64,000 nt of DNA from Acidobacteriota bacterium (GTDB lineage Bacteria; Acidobacteriota; Terriglobia; Bryobacterales; Bryobacteraceae): assembly GCA_947470805.1 (NCBI GenBank), contig CANIVU010000026.1, positions 16,569 through 80,568 of the forward strand. Direction: 5' to 3'. The translations under genes and the position numbers were made by a program. The number at the start of each line of letters is the position of its first letter. Position 1 is the stretch's first letter. A model generated the notes under the pieces. The model saw nothing but the letters and a program-made list of their open reading frames with translations, had not been told where the DNA came from and searched no databases. Positions 51,394-60,669 of this stretch are shown in pieces.

Positions 51394-52224
51394 ATGGGAC
51401 AGCGATACGGACTCATTGCCGGCAACGGCCGGTTCCCGGTACTGGCGCTGGAAACAGCCCGCCAACTCGGCGTCGAAATCGTGGCACTGGGCATTTCGGA
51501 AGAAGCGTCCAAAGAAATCGAAACCCTGGCCGCGAAGACCTATTGGATCTCGCTCGGCGCACTCGGCAAGCTCATCGATATCTGCAAATCCGAAGGCATC
51601 ACGCAGCTCATGATGGCCGGCCAGGTGAAGCACGTCAACATATTCTCCAACATCGCCCCAGACTGGCGCCTGGCCAAATTGCTCTTCACGCTGAAGGAAA
51701 AGAACACCGAAGCCCTGATCGGTGGCGTGGCGAAAATACTCGCCGACGAAGGCATCACCCTCCTCGATTCCACCCTGCTTCTGAAACCGCTGCTCGCCGG
51801 TTCCGGCGTGTTGACCAAGCGCAAACCGAACGCCGACGAGGAAAAGGAAATCCGCTACGGCCGCAATATCGCCAATGCCCTCGCCGGGTTCGACGTGGGC
51901 CAAAGCGTCGTCATCTGCGATCGCGCCTGCGTCGCCGTCGAAGCCATGGAAGGGACCGACGCCATGCTTCGCCGCGCCGCTTCGCTCGTAAACGGCCGGC
52001 CCATGCGCCTGGTCAAATCCTCACGCCGCCGCCAGCATATGCTGTGGGATGTGCCCGTTGCCGGACTACAGACCATCGACGTCATGCGCGAGACCAACAC
52101 CACCATTCTCGCCTGCGACGCCGGACGCACCCTGTTCCTCGACAAGGACGAACTCATCGCCAAGGCCAACGAATATGGCCTGTGCATCGTGGGCCATCCG
52201 CCCCTGGAGGAACCCGCATCATGA
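51394..52224 (+). CDS. lpxI: UDP-2,3-diacylglucosamine pyrophosphatase LpxI (DUF1009)
   Basis: The 276-residue protein begins YGLIAGNGRFPVLALETARQ and contains LMMAGQVKH and DSTLLLKPLLAGSGVLTKRKP. The C-terminal catalytic domain has VVICDRACVAVEAMEGTDAMLRRA. These match LpxI, the form that replaces LpxH in many bacteria. It makes lipid X from UDP-2,3-diacylglucosamine. It follows lpxA by 2 bp and overlaps the next gene by 4 bp. Confidence 0.92.
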   Translation: MGQRYGLIAGNGRFPVLALETARQLGVEIVALGISEEASKEIETLAAKTYWISLGALGKLIDICKSEGITQLMMAGQVKHVNIFSNIAPDWRLAKLLFTLKEKNTEALIGGVAKILADEGITLLDSTLLLKPLLAGSGVLTKRKPNADEEKEIRYGRNIANALAGFDVGQSVVICDRACVAVEAMEGTDAMLRRAASLVNGRPMRLVKSSRRRQHMLWDVPVAGLQTIDVMRETNTTILACDAGRTLFLDKDELIAKANEYGLCIVGHPPLEEPAS

Positions 52225-53174
52225 AACAGCGCATCGCCGTTGCCGGCGCCGGCGTCTTCGGCCGCCATCATATGCGCGTCCTGAAGACGCTCGACACCGC
52301 CGAACTCACCGGCGTCTACGACATCGACCCCGCCCGCGCCGCCGAAGCCGCCGCCGAACATGGCGTACAGGCCTTCGAATCACTCGACCAGCTCGCCGCC
52401 AGTGCCAACGCCGCCATCGTCGCCGTGCCCACCACGGCCCACTGCGCCACCGGCTGCCACCTGCTGAACGCCGGCCTCGATGTTCTGATCGAAAAGCCCA
52501 TCGCGCCCACCCTCGCCGAAGCCGACCAACTCCTCGCCGCCGCGGCGACGATGGACCGCATCATCCAGGTCGGCCACCTGGAACGCTTCAACCCCGCCGT
52601 CGAAGCTCTGTCCGCGAAGATCACCATCCCCCTCTTCTTCGAAATCCACCGCCTCAGCCTCTTCACGCCGCGCTCGCTCGACGTCGACGTCGTTCTTGAT
52701 CTCATGATCCACGACATCGACATCGTCCTCGCCCTGACCGGAAAGATGCCCGAAGAAGTCCGCGCCGCCGGCATCTCCATTCTTTCGAAAAAGGTCGACA
52801 TCGCCAACGTTCGCCTCGCCTTCCCCGGTGGCTGCGTCGCCAATCTCACCGCCAGCCGCGTCTCCACCGAGCGCGTCCGCAAAGTGCGCCTCTTCCAACC
52901 CCACGAATACATCTCGCTCGACTACGCCGATCAAAAAGGCGTCGCCTTCCGCGTCTCGCCGCAAAAGCAAATCGGCTTCGAACCGTTCCTCATCAAAAAG
53001 GAGGAGCCGCTCCGCCGCGAGGTCGCCCATTTTGTCGATTGTGTAACCCAACGTACCCGCCCGCGCGTCGATGGGGATGAGGCTCGCCGGGCGCTTGCCG
53101 TGGCTCTCGATATTCTGGAAAAGATCGAGGCCCACGCCGCCATCATCTCGGCCACGCTCGCCGCCCAGCAGTGA
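52221..53174 (+). CDS. Gfo/Idh/MocA-family oxidoreductase in the lipid A operon
   Basis: The 317-residue protein has a Rossmann motif AVAGAGVFGRHHMRVL and VLIEKPIAPT (the EKP motif); RIIQVGHLERFNPAV and DLMIHDIDIVLAL follow. Its place after lpxI recalls GnnA, which with the aminotransferase GnnB makes the 3-amino sugar used by some LpxA enzymes, but no GnnB-like gene is adjacent. It may oxidise a UDP-sugar for lipid A or act elsewhere. It overlaps lpxI and the next gene by 4 bp each. Confidence 0.85.
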   Translation: MKQRIAVAGAGVFGRHHMRVLKTLDTAELTGVYDIDPARAAEAAAEHGVQAFESLDQLAASANAAIVAVPTTAHCATGCHLLNAGLDVLIEKPIAPTLAEADQLLAAAATMDRIIQVGHLERFNPAVEALSAKITIPLFFEIHRLSLFTPRSLDVDVVLDLMIHDIDIVLALTGKMPEEVRAAGISILSKKVDIANVRLAFPGGCVANLTASRVSTERVRKVRLFQPHEYISLDYADQKGVAFRVSPQKQIGFEPFLIKKEEPLRREVAHFVDCVTQRTRPRVDGDEARRALAVALDILEKIEAHAAIISATLAAQQ

Positions 53175-54232
53175 ACCACGAAAACGAAGAACTCCGCAGC
53201 CTTTTCGGCGTCGAAGAACAACTTCCGCCCCGGCCGTGGCGCGTTATTGTCGGCACGACGTTCGCCATCCACCTGGCCCTGGCCCTCTTCGTCAGCCAGG
53301 TTCCCATCTTCGAAGGCCGCGTCTACCGCGGCGGCGCTGAAATCGTCGTCGCCCGCAAAGTCACCCCCATCTTCGCCCCCTCCGTCGATCCCACCCAGAA
53401 CGTCCCCAACAAGAACAAGCTCAACCCCGATTTCGACGTCGAAAGCCTGAAGCCCCGCCCCGCGGTACAGATCCCCCAGGGGCCGCCATCGACAACCCGT
53501 CCAGCCGCCCAAGCCCCCACCCCCATACCCTCCCCCCGGCCGGAGAACACGCAGCCCAAGCCCCTTGCCGAACCCCCACGCGTCGAAGCCCCCGTGCAGG
53601 CCCGCAATATCGCCCCGCCCCCCGTTGGTGTGCCCGACGCTCCCCCGCCGCCCCCGCAGATCCAGCCCCAGGAAAAGCCCAAACTCGCCTTTGAGGCGAT
53701 CGGCGCCGGCGGAACCTCTCATCAACCCGGACAAGGCGAAAAGCGGGTTCCCATGCCCTCCTCCAGCGTCACCGAGGCCACGCAGGCCGTCGCCCGCAGC
53801 CGCCGGACCGGCGGATTGATGGTCGGGGATCAGGGAGACGGCCTGGGCGGCCTCGGCGAAGGCGCAAATCTTCCCCCATCCCCCGGCAAAACCGGATCGA
53901 ACCTGGAACTGCTCAGCGACCCGGGCGGCGTCGATTTCCGCCCCTATCTCATCCGCGTCCTGGCCGCCGTGCGCCGCAACTGGTTCGCCGTCCTGCCCGA
54001 AAGCGCCCGGATGGGAAACCAGCGCGGTCGCGTACTCGTTCAGTTCGCCATCGACCGCGCCGGCAAAGTTCCCAAACTCGTCATCAGCGCCCCGTCCGGC
54101 TCACAGCCGCTCGACCGCGCCGCCGTTGCCGGCATCAGCGCCTCCAACCCCTTCCCTCCGCTCCCGGCGGAGTTCAAAGGGGATCAGATTCGCCTCCAGT
54201 TCACCTTCTCCTACAATATGACGGTGCGCTAA
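53171..54232 (+). CDS. TonB/TolA-like energy-transducing protein
   Basis: Starting at a GTG overlapping the previous stop, the 353-residue protein has one N-terminal membrane helix (about 25-43), a long Pro-rich periplasmic linker (about 95-175) and a C-terminal TonB domain (VDFRPYLIRVLAAVRRNWFAVLP, GRVLVQFAIDRAGKVPKLVI). It links inner-membrane proton force to outer-membrane receptors such as the one at 22860. The lipid A operon context may reflect outer-membrane upkeep. Confidence 0.85.
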   Translation: MNHENEELRSLFGVEEQLPPRPWRVIVGTTFAIHLALALFVSQVPIFEGRVYRGGAEIVVARKVTPIFAPSVDPTQNVPNKNKLNPDFDVESLKPRPAVQIPQGPPSTTRPAAQAPTPIPSPRPENTQPKPLAEPPRVEAPVQARNIAPPPVGVPDAPPPPPQIQPQEKPKLAFEAIGAGGTSHQPGQGEKRVPMPSSSVTEATQAVARSRRTGGLMVGDQGDGLGGLGEGANLPPSPGKTGSNLELLSDPGGVDFRPYLIRVLAAVRRNWFAVLPESARMGNQRGRVLVQFAIDRAGKVPKLVISAPSGSQPLDRAAVAGISASNPFPPLPAEFKGDQIRLQFTFSYNMTVR

Positions 54233-54237
54233 CGTCC

Positions 54238-54558
54238 CTACGGCTTCGGCGCGGCCTTCTGGGAATCGTGCTTCTGCTTGTAGATATCCCCGCTGATGTT
54301 GTCCTGCCGCTTTTCAATCTTCGCCCGTTCGGCCGCCGTCATCCCGCCGCCGTCTTTCCGGTCTTCCCGAATCTGCCGGTTCAGATCCCGTTCCCGCGCC
54401 TTAATCCGCGCCGCTTCCTTCTTCGTCAGCTCGCCGGATTCCTTGCCCTCTTTGATCCGCGCCTTCTGCCGCTCTTTGCGCTCTTCAATCCGCTGGCCCA
54501 TCGCCGCCGGCGCGGCCAACGCCGCCACCAGAACCGCCATCGTCAGGAAACTTTTCAT
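54238..54558 (-). CDS. Small secreted highly charged coiled-coil protein
   Basis: The 106-residue protein has a signal peptide (MKSFLTMAVLVAALAAPAAMG). The mature part is almost entirely Lys/Arg/Glu/Asp (IEERKERQKARIKEGKESG), likely one long helix or coiled coil, as in small periplasmic metal-stress proteins. It is convergent with the TonB gene (5 bp between stops). Function unknown. Confidence 0.7.
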   Translation of the reverse strand: MKSFLTMAVLVAALAAPAAMGQRIEERKERQKARIKEGKESGELTKKEAARIKARERDLNRQIREDRKDGGGMTAAERAKIEKRQDNISGDIYKQKHDSQKAAPKP

Positions 54559-54635
54559 TTTGGTACTCTCCTCTGTCCTTTGAACGCGGAAATCAGCGCA
54601 AAGTTGCCTCGATGCATGCCAAAATCAGCGGAAGC

Positions 54636-54824
54636 ATGTCGCGCATTCACTGGGCGTTCCTTTGTTATCTCGTATTAGCCGCGATTGCCGGATCATCCCT
54701 GACAGGGGATGTGCGCATGGTTGTGCTGATTCTCCTGGGTGGGTTGGCGCTGAAGACATGGATCGGACACCTCCGCGAGCAGGTGGCCCCGCCTGAATCC
54801 GCCTCAGAACCGGACGCGGAGTGA
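54636..54824 (+). CDS. Small predicted membrane protein
   Basis: A 62-residue frame from ATG 54636 (MSRIHWAFLCYLVLAAIAG) encodes two hydrophobic helices and an acidic tail, with a GGAAGC run before the ATG. An earlier ATG at 54612 is possible. Composition and helices make it a plausible gene, but nothing else supports it. Confidence 0.4.
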   Translation: MSRIHWAFLCYLVLAAIAGSSLTGDVRMVVLILLGGLALKTWIGHLREQVAPPESASEPDAE

Positions 54825-55439
54825 GGCCCATGGCCTTTTCACCTTACGACCATCCCTGCGAAACCGTGTTGCAAAACGGTACTCTCCCCCCTTACCGACC
54901 GGCCGCCGGTGTCGTTTTCCACCGGAAACTACAGCAATAATTACCTCGTTTCCAGTGCCCATCAGGGGGGGGTACTAGCCTAGGGGCCGTTAAGGGTACC
55001 AAGGAAGATGGCAGCCTGCCGTTCTCCTCGGAACCTAACGAACACTAAGGAGTTCTGTGTTCCAAACTGTCCGCGGGCCGGACCAGGCTGCGCTGAAAAG
55101 TCCCGTTTTGCCCCCCCAATCGGTGATTCAATACCCCCTTATGGGGAGATGGGCGTAGGGCGAAATACCGACGATTCTGCGGGTTACTTACCTACTAGCA
55201 AATCCTTAGAGGAATGTTAGCATCAGCCGATAAGACAAATGAACGACATTAGCTGACTCGGTAAATTCCCGTTTTGGAACACGCCATGTTTCAAATCGGA
55301 AATGGCGGACACCGCAACCGTTCAGGACTGAAACACGCTTAAGGACTTCCCCCTAAGGCGTACACCTTGTCCCGAACCTCAGCCGCCGGCCGAAATCATC
55401 TTCAAGTTGTTCCAGGAAAAGCGCTTAACGGAGAGTACG
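54825..55439 (+). other. Long non-coding stretch before the sigma factor gene
   Basis: About 615 bp of lower GC than its neighbours shows no convincing gene. GTGTTCCAAA at 55057-55066 is inverted as TTTGGAACAC at 55273-55282, and TCCCGTTTTG occurs twice (about 55100 and 55267). It may be a long 5' leader or a small-RNA gene. I could not match a known RNA family with confidence. Confidence 0.5.
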
Positions 55440-56591
55440 ATGCTTCCACTGGCTCGCAATAGTAATCACTTTCGGAATTGGGCAACCGGTTGCACTACTA
55501 AGGGCAGACCGCTGGAAACGGCGGGGAACGCTGACCTGACCGGGGGGAATCAAATCTCTCCACTGGAACGGGCAAGCACTGGTCGAATGAAACCCCCGGC
55601 AATCGCTTTAGAATCCGAACCCGAGCAACCCAAAGGGTTTTTGGCGATTCAACCGAAAGACGGAATCAAACGACGGGCTTCTCTCACGCCAATCACGGCA
55701 GGTACAGCGGCAAATACGGAATCGAAAGTCACCGAGGATCCTGGAATGCCTGCCACTGCCACCCTACAAGTTTCCGCTCTCCCCATCGAGCCCCTCCCGA
55801 TTGATCGCATGGCCCGGGTTCGCCCTGTCAAAACCTCCGATCGAGTGTTGTTGTCCCGGACTGCCGCCGCACGGCAGGCGCAACGGGACCAGATCGTCCT
55901 TGAAAACCTCCCCTTAGTGAAAGCGATTGCGATCCGCGTCCACGAGAACCTCCCTGTCCACGTCGATCTCGACGACCTGGTGCATGCCGGCATCCTCGGC
56001 CTGTTCGACGCCGCCACCAAGTACGACCCCGAAAAGATGGTGAGCTTCTCCAGCTACGCCAAGCACCGCATCAAGGGCGCCATTCTCGACAGCCTCCGCC
56101 AGCTCGATTGGGCCAGCCGCGACCTGCGCCGCCGCCACAAGCAGTTGGAAGCCGCCACCCGCGAACTCGCCGGCGAACTGCACCGCGCCCCGTCGGAAGC
56201 CGAACTGGCCACCAAAATGGGTGTCGATGTGGAACGTTGGCGGCAGATGATGATCGACCTGCACAACGTCGGCTTGGTCAGTGCCTCCCAGCGCCCCGCC
56301 GATCAGGAAGATCTTCCGGCCCCCGATTTCCCGGCCGCCTCCGAACTCCAGCCGGACAACATGTGCTCCCAGCAGCAGCTCCGCAGCGCCCTCGGCCAGG
56401 CCATGAAGTCCCTGCCGGAACGCTACCAGAAAGTCGTCGCGCTCTACTACACCAACGAATTGACCATGAAGGAAATCGGCGGCATGCTCGGCATCAACGA
56501 AAGCCGCGTCTCGCAGATCCACAAAACGGCGCTCGAGAAAATGGCCGTCGTTCTGCAGGAAGCCGGCATCCGTTCCAGCGCGGCGTTCTAA
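55440..56591 (+). CDS. FliA/WhiG-like sigma-70 family factor with unusual N-terminal extension
   Basis: The conserved part (from about residue 140) has sigma region 2 (LVKAIAIRVHENLPVHVDLDDLVHAGILGLFDAATKYDP), the FliA-like YAKHRIKGAILDSLRQLDW, region 3 (APSEAELATKMGVDVERW) and region 4 (TMKEIGGMLGINESRVSQIHKTAL). The start at 55440 follows GGAGAG and gives 383 residues, about 120 more than FliA. The extra part has low third-position GC. A second start at 55746 after GAGGA would give 281 residues, close to family length. Which is used is open. No flagellar genes are nearby. Confidence 0.82.
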   Translation: MLPLARNSNHFRNWATGCTTKGRPLETAGNADLTGGNQISPLERASTGRMKPPAIALESEPEQPKGFLAIQPKDGIKRRASLTPITAGTAANTESKVTEDPGMPATATLQVSALPIEPLPIDRMARVRPVKTSDRVLLSRTAAARQAQRDQIVLENLPLVKAIAIRVHENLPVHVDLDDLVHAGILGLFDAATKYDPEKMVSFSSYAKHRIKGAILDSLRQLDWASRDLRRRHKQLEAATRELAGELHRAPSEAELATKMGVDVERWRQMMIDLHNVGLVSASQRPADQEDLPAPDFPAASELQPDNMCSQQQLRSALGQAMKSLPERYQKVVALYYTNELTMKEIGGMLGINESRVSQIHKTALEKMAVVLQEAGIRSSAAF

Positions 56592-56657
56592 CCCGCGCCA
56601 GCCCGTCGCCAAATGCGATATCCTCAGGCCCTGACCTGCCTGAAAAGGATAATCGCC

Positions 56658-58886
56658 ATGTCCCGCAATCCGCTCCCCGTCTGCCTCTTCCTGTTCGCCA
56701 GCCTTACCGCCTTCGCGGAGATGTCCTGCGACCTCTCCGGCTACAAGGCCCAGGATGGCCTCGCCGCAAGGATGCGAGCAGGTTCTCTCGAAATCACCTG
56801 GCAAGGGGAACATCGTGAACGCCTCCGCGCCGAGTTCACTCTTCGCGATGGCAAACCCACAATCGGCGAACTGGCCGTCCGCAAAGAAACCGGCCAATGG
56901 GTCTCACTCGGCCGAAACCTGGAGCCGGAGTTTCAACTCACCACGGGCGTACGCCGCCTCTCCCAACAACAGGTAAGCCCGCTCAACACCCTCGGCATCG
57001 ATCTCACTCCGGAAGTCGTCGGCCGCGAGAAGTGGAACTCCTTCTGGGACGCTCCCCTCATGGTTCCCGGCCGGCTGAACACGAACGTCGACCTGCCCCG
57101 CAAACGCGAAGAAATCCAGGTCTCCGCCGCGAAAATCAACGCCACCGCCTGCCACGTAAAGACCGATGGCGCCCGCCTGGAAGTCAGCTTCAACGGCCTC
57201 GAAGCCGGCATCTTCTCCGGCACTCTCCAATACACCGTCTACCGCGGCGCCAACCTCCTCCGCCAGGAAGCCATCGCCAAAACCAACGAACCCTCCGTCG
57301 CCTACAAATACAATGGCGGCTTAAAAGGATTTGCCATCACCGACAACACCCGCGTCGTCTGGCGCGACACCGCCCGCGGCTGGCAGCGCTACGCCTTCGG
57401 CGGCTCCGTCAATGACGACCCCGTCGGCCTCCGCGCCCGCAACCGCCTCGCCATCCTCGAAACCGGCGGCGGCTCCATCGCCGTCTTCCCGCCCTCCCAC
57501 AAGTTCTTCTTCTCCCGCGAAATCGAAACCAACCTCGGCTACGTCTACTATCGCAAGGACAGCGAAACCAGCCTCTCCATCGGCGTCCGCCAGCCCGATA
57601 AGGAGGTGGGCGCCAAGCCCTGGGGCGTCTCCGATCTCGTCTGGAATCGCCGCGTCAGCGAGTCCCGCTCCCACCTCCACAACTTCGCCCTCTACAACGC
57701 CCCGCCCGGCACCACCCAGCGCATGCCCGTCTACTTCTACCTCAGCGCCGGCGACGCCAAATCCACCCAGCAGACCGTCATGAATCTCACCCACGACGAC
57801 GTCTACAAACCGCTCCCCGGCTTCAAAGTCATGGTCAGCCACTTCCACTTCCATCTCAACGAACAGCTCACCGACGCCGGCACCATCGACTTTGAACCCA
57901 CCTGGCTCCCCGTCTTCCGCGATCTCGGCATCAACATCGCCATCCTCGCCGACTTCCACAGCGACTCCCACCCCACCGACACCGGCAAAGTCCGCCTCGA
58001 CGAACAAAAGGTCTACTTCCAAGGCTGCGAACGCTTTTCCGACCGCGACTTCCTCCTCATCCCCGCCGAAGAGCCCGACGCCAACTTCGGCGGCCACTAC
58101 ATGTTCCTCTTCCCCAAGCCGCTCTACTACACCCACGGCAAACCCAAAGCCCCGCAGCCCTTCGTCGAAGACCTCCCCGGCTACGGCAAGGTCTATCACA
58201 CAACCACCGCCGACCAGGAACTCGACCTGCTCCAAAAGGAGTCCGGCCTCGCCTGGCAAACCCACCCCCGCACCAAAGGCTCCACCGGCTACCCCGACGC
58301 CATCCGCGACCGCGACTTCTTCAAAAGCGACCGCTACCTCGGCGGCTCCTTCCAATCCCTCCCCGTCGACCTATCCCAACAACGCATCTGCGAAGACCGC
58401 TGCTTCGGCCTGCTCGACGACATGAACAACTGGGGCGCCCCCAAATACATGCTCGCCGAAGGCGACACCTACATGAAGTACCCCGACGACGAGACCTACC
58501 CCCAGCTCATGGTCAACTACGTCAAGCTCGACCGCGTCCCCAAGTTCAAAGACGGCTGGCAGCCCGTCGTCAACGCCCTCCGCGCCGGCGATTTCTTCGT
58601 CACCACCGGCGAAGTGCTCCTCCGCAACTGGGCCATCGAAGGCGCCGGCGCCAAACGCACCTACACCGCCGAAGCCGAATGGACCTTCCCGCCAGAGTTC
58701 GCCGAACTCGTCTCAAGCGACGGCGTCAAGGTCACCCGCCAGATCATCAACATGAAGGAGATGGCCCCGGCCGCCAGCCACAAGTTCCGCATCCCCTTCG
58801 ACGCCACCGGCAAAAAATGGGTTCGCTTCGCCGTCTGGGATTCCGCCGGCAACGGCGCCTTCACCCAGCCCACCCATCTCCGCTAA
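56658..58886 (+). CDS. Large secreted protein with PHP-like metal-binding motifs
   Basis: From ATG 56658 the 742-residue protein has a signal peptide (MSRNPLPVCLFLFASLTAFA). The N-terminal half is beta-rich. From about residue 390 it has SHFHFHL (H395, H397, H399), LADFHSDSHP (H434) and SGLAWQTHPR, a His layout like PHP-domain phosphoesterases; DDMNNWGAP lies further on. No characterised homologue is recalled. It may be a periplasmic hydrolase acting on carbohydrates or phosphoesters; this is inference from motif spacing. It overlaps the convergent sppA end by 4 bp. Confidence 0.72.
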   Translation: MSRNPLPVCLFLFASLTAFAEMSCDLSGYKAQDGLAARMRAGSLEITWQGEHRERLRAEFTLRDGKPTIGELAVRKETGQWVSLGRNLEPEFQLTTGVRRLSQQQVSPLNTLGIDLTPEVVGREKWNSFWDAPLMVPGRLNTNVDLPRKREEIQVSAAKINATACHVKTDGARLEVSFNGLEAGIFSGTLQYTVYRGANLLRQEAIAKTNEPSVAYKYNGGLKGFAITDNTRVVWRDTARGWQRYAFGGSVNDDPVGLRARNRLAILETGGGSIAVFPPSHKFFFSREIETNLGYVYYRKDSETSLSIGVRQPDKEVGAKPWGVSDLVWNRRVSESRSHLHNFALYNAPPGTTQRMPVYFYLSAGDAKSTQQTVMNLTHDDVYKPLPGFKVMVSHFHFHLNEQLTDAGTIDFEPTWLPVFRDLGINIAILADFHSDSHPTDTGKVRLDEQKVYFQGCERFSDRDFLLIPAEEPDANFGGHYMFLFPKPLYYTHGKPKAPQPFVEDLPGYGKVYHTTTADQELDLLQKESGLAWQTHPRTKGSTGYPDAIRDRDFFKSDRYLGGSFQSLPVDLSQQRICEDRCFGLLDDMNNWGAPKYMLAEGDTYMKYPDDETYPQLMVNYVKLDRVPKFKDGWQPVVNALRAGDFFVTTGEVLLRNWAIEGAGAKRTYTAEAEWTFPPEFAELVSSDGVKVTRQIINMKEMAPAASHKFRIPFDATGKKWVRFAVWDSAGNGAFTQPTHLR

Positions 58887-60619
58887 CGAATCTCCAACCG
58901 GTACGGCATCAACCGCAGAATCGCGCCCTGCCGGAACAGCTCCATCGGCATGCCGCCGGTCCATTCCCGGATCTCACGCCGCACCACGCGGTCCACGGAG
59001 ATATTGCCCTCGCTCCCCTTCGCCACCAGTTGCTCCAGCAACGACTGCTTCGGCGGATACACCACCAGCCGGATCTTGTCCGCCTTGCCCAGCTTGGCCC
59101 GTTCCTTCACCATCTCAATGGCCTTGTCCAACCCGCCCATCGCGTCAATCAGCTCATGCTGCTTGGCATCCGTCCCCAGCCACACCCGCCCCTGTGCCAC
59201 CTCGTGAATCTGCTCGTACTTCTTCTTCCGCCCCTCGCTCACAATCCCCACAAAGGACTTATAAACCGATTCCACCCCATCCCGCAGCTTCTGCCGCCCC
59301 TGCGCGTCCAGCTCGTAATACTCCGAATCAATCGTCGCGTTCTTCCCCCGCTGCACAACGTCCTTGGTCAACCCCAGCTTGTCGTACAACCCCTTCAAAT
59401 TCACCTTCCCGTAGATCACCCCAATCGACCCCGTAATCGTGTTCGGATACGCAATCACCGGATCCCCGGTCATCGAAATATAGTACCCGCCCGACGCCGC
59501 CACGTCCGACATCGAAATCACCATCGGCTTCTTCTTGCTCAGCAGCTTCGCCTCACGCAATATCTCGTCCGACGCCACCGCGTCCCCGCCCGGCGAATCC
59601 ACCCGCAGAATGACGCCCTTAATACTCGAATCTTCCGCCACCTGGTGGAACAGCTTCGTCATGTGCGCGGTCGTCATCTGCGACTCTTCATCCAGCGCCC
59701 CCACCGCCGACGCTCCCCGCACAATCGCCCCATCGCCCACAATCATCGCAATCCGGTTCTTCCCCTCAAACCCGTCCACCGCGGTCCGGCTGTATTCCCC
59801 CAGCCCCACCCGCTTCACCTCCATCCCAATCTTCTGCTTCACCTCATCGAAGAACTGATCTTCAAAACTCAACGCGTCAATCAACCCGGTCGCCACCGCC
59901 TGATCCGCCAAAAACGGCCCGTCATCCAGCAGCTTCCGCACCTCGGCGCCACTCTTCTTCCGCGCCGCGCCAACGGTATCGGACAGATGCCCGTACAACC
60001 CATCCAACAACAGGTCCAGCGCCTCCCGGCTCTCCGGCGTCATGTTGGTGCGCGTGTAGCTGTCCAGCGCGTCTTTATACTTGCCCGCGTGCTCGGCCTC
60101 CATCTTCACGCCCAGCTTGTCGAACGCGCCCTTGTAATAGGTGATCTCCGCGCGCATCCCTTTCATGTCCAGGTAGTCTTCCGGCACCATATGAATCCGG
60201 TCCGCCGCCGTCGCCAGGTAATACTCCGGCGTCCGCGGCGCCCGCAAAAACACGAACAGCGGCTTGCCGGAGGCCTTGTACTCAATCAGCCCCCCGCGAA
60301 TCTCCTGCAGCTTCGCCCAGCCCACGGAAAGCCCGCGCGGCATCAGCACCACGGCCTTAATCTTCGGATCAATCGCGGCCTTCTTTAAGGACTTCCAAAC
60401 ATCGGTCACCGTCGGCGGCGCCGCCCCGCCCAGGAAGCCGAACGGCATATCCGCCCCCGGCTTCTCGCTGATCGCGCCTTCCAGCCGCAGCACCAGCGTG
60501 GAGTTATTCTCAACGCTCTTCTCCTGGCTCCCCAGTTTCGCCGCGACCAGGATCGCGACAACACCGAACAACCCGGCCATCAGCACACCCGCCAGCACGC
60601 CAAGGAAAAACTTTTTCAT
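58883..60619 (-). CDS. sppA: Signal peptide peptidase SppA, 67K-type
   Basis: The ATG at 60619 (MKKFFLGVLAGVLMAGLFG) gives 578 residues with one N-terminal membrane helix and two tandem ClpP-like domains. The general-base Lys lies in EHAGKYKDALDS of the first domain. The nucleophile Ser is in SDVAASGGYYISM of the second, after ILRVDSPGGDAVAS. This matches the long E. coli-type SppA that degrades cleaved signal peptides in the membrane. A GGAG ribosome site supports the start. Confidence 0.93.
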   Translation of the reverse strand: MKKFFLGVLAGVLMAGLFGVVAILVAAKLGSQEKSVENNSTLVLRLEGAISEKPGADMPFGFLGGAAPPTVTDVWKSLKKAAIDPKIKAVVLMPRGLSVGWAKLQEIRGGLIEYKASGKPLFVFLRAPRTPEYYLATAADRIHMVPEDYLDMKGMRAEITYYKGAFDKLGVKMEAEHAGKYKDALDSYTRTNMTPESREALDLLLDGLYGHLSDTVGAARKKSGAEVRKLLDDGPFLADQAVATGLIDALSFEDQFFDEVKQKIGMEVKRVGLGEYSRTAVDGFEGKNRIAMIVGDGAIVRGASAVGALDEESQMTTAHMTKLFHQVAEDSSIKGVILRVDSPGGDAVASDEILREAKLLSKKKPMVISMSDVAASGGYYISMTGDPVIAYPNTITGSIGVIYGKVNLKGLYDKLGLTKDVVQRGKNATIDSEYYELDAQGRQKLRDGVESVYKSFVGIVSEGRKKKYEQIHEVAQGRVWLGTDAKQHELIDAMGGLDKAIEMVKERAKLGKADKIRLVVYPPKQSLLEQLVAKGSEGNISVDRVVRREIREWTGGMPMELFRQGAILRLMPYRLEIR

Positions 60620-60669
60620 AGAAGGCTCCGCTCGAACCATTGTCGAACGGATTCCCCCAAAATGTCCGA

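Noticed and set aside
55008..55220. A 70-codon frame in the sigma leader
   Set aside because: It has no ribosome site or motif, and its composition is unlike that of neighbouring genes.
55485..55560. A hairpin with a GAAA loop resembling part of a class I cyclic-di-GMP riboswitch
   Set aside because: The CCGCTG-GAAA-CGGCGG stem fits, but the conserved 3' half and tetraloop receptor are not visible and the region may be coding. A covariance-model search for RF01051 would decide.
58679..60388. A 569-codon plus-strand frame
   Set aside because: It runs opposite sppA and has His/Pro/Arg-rich antisense composition.
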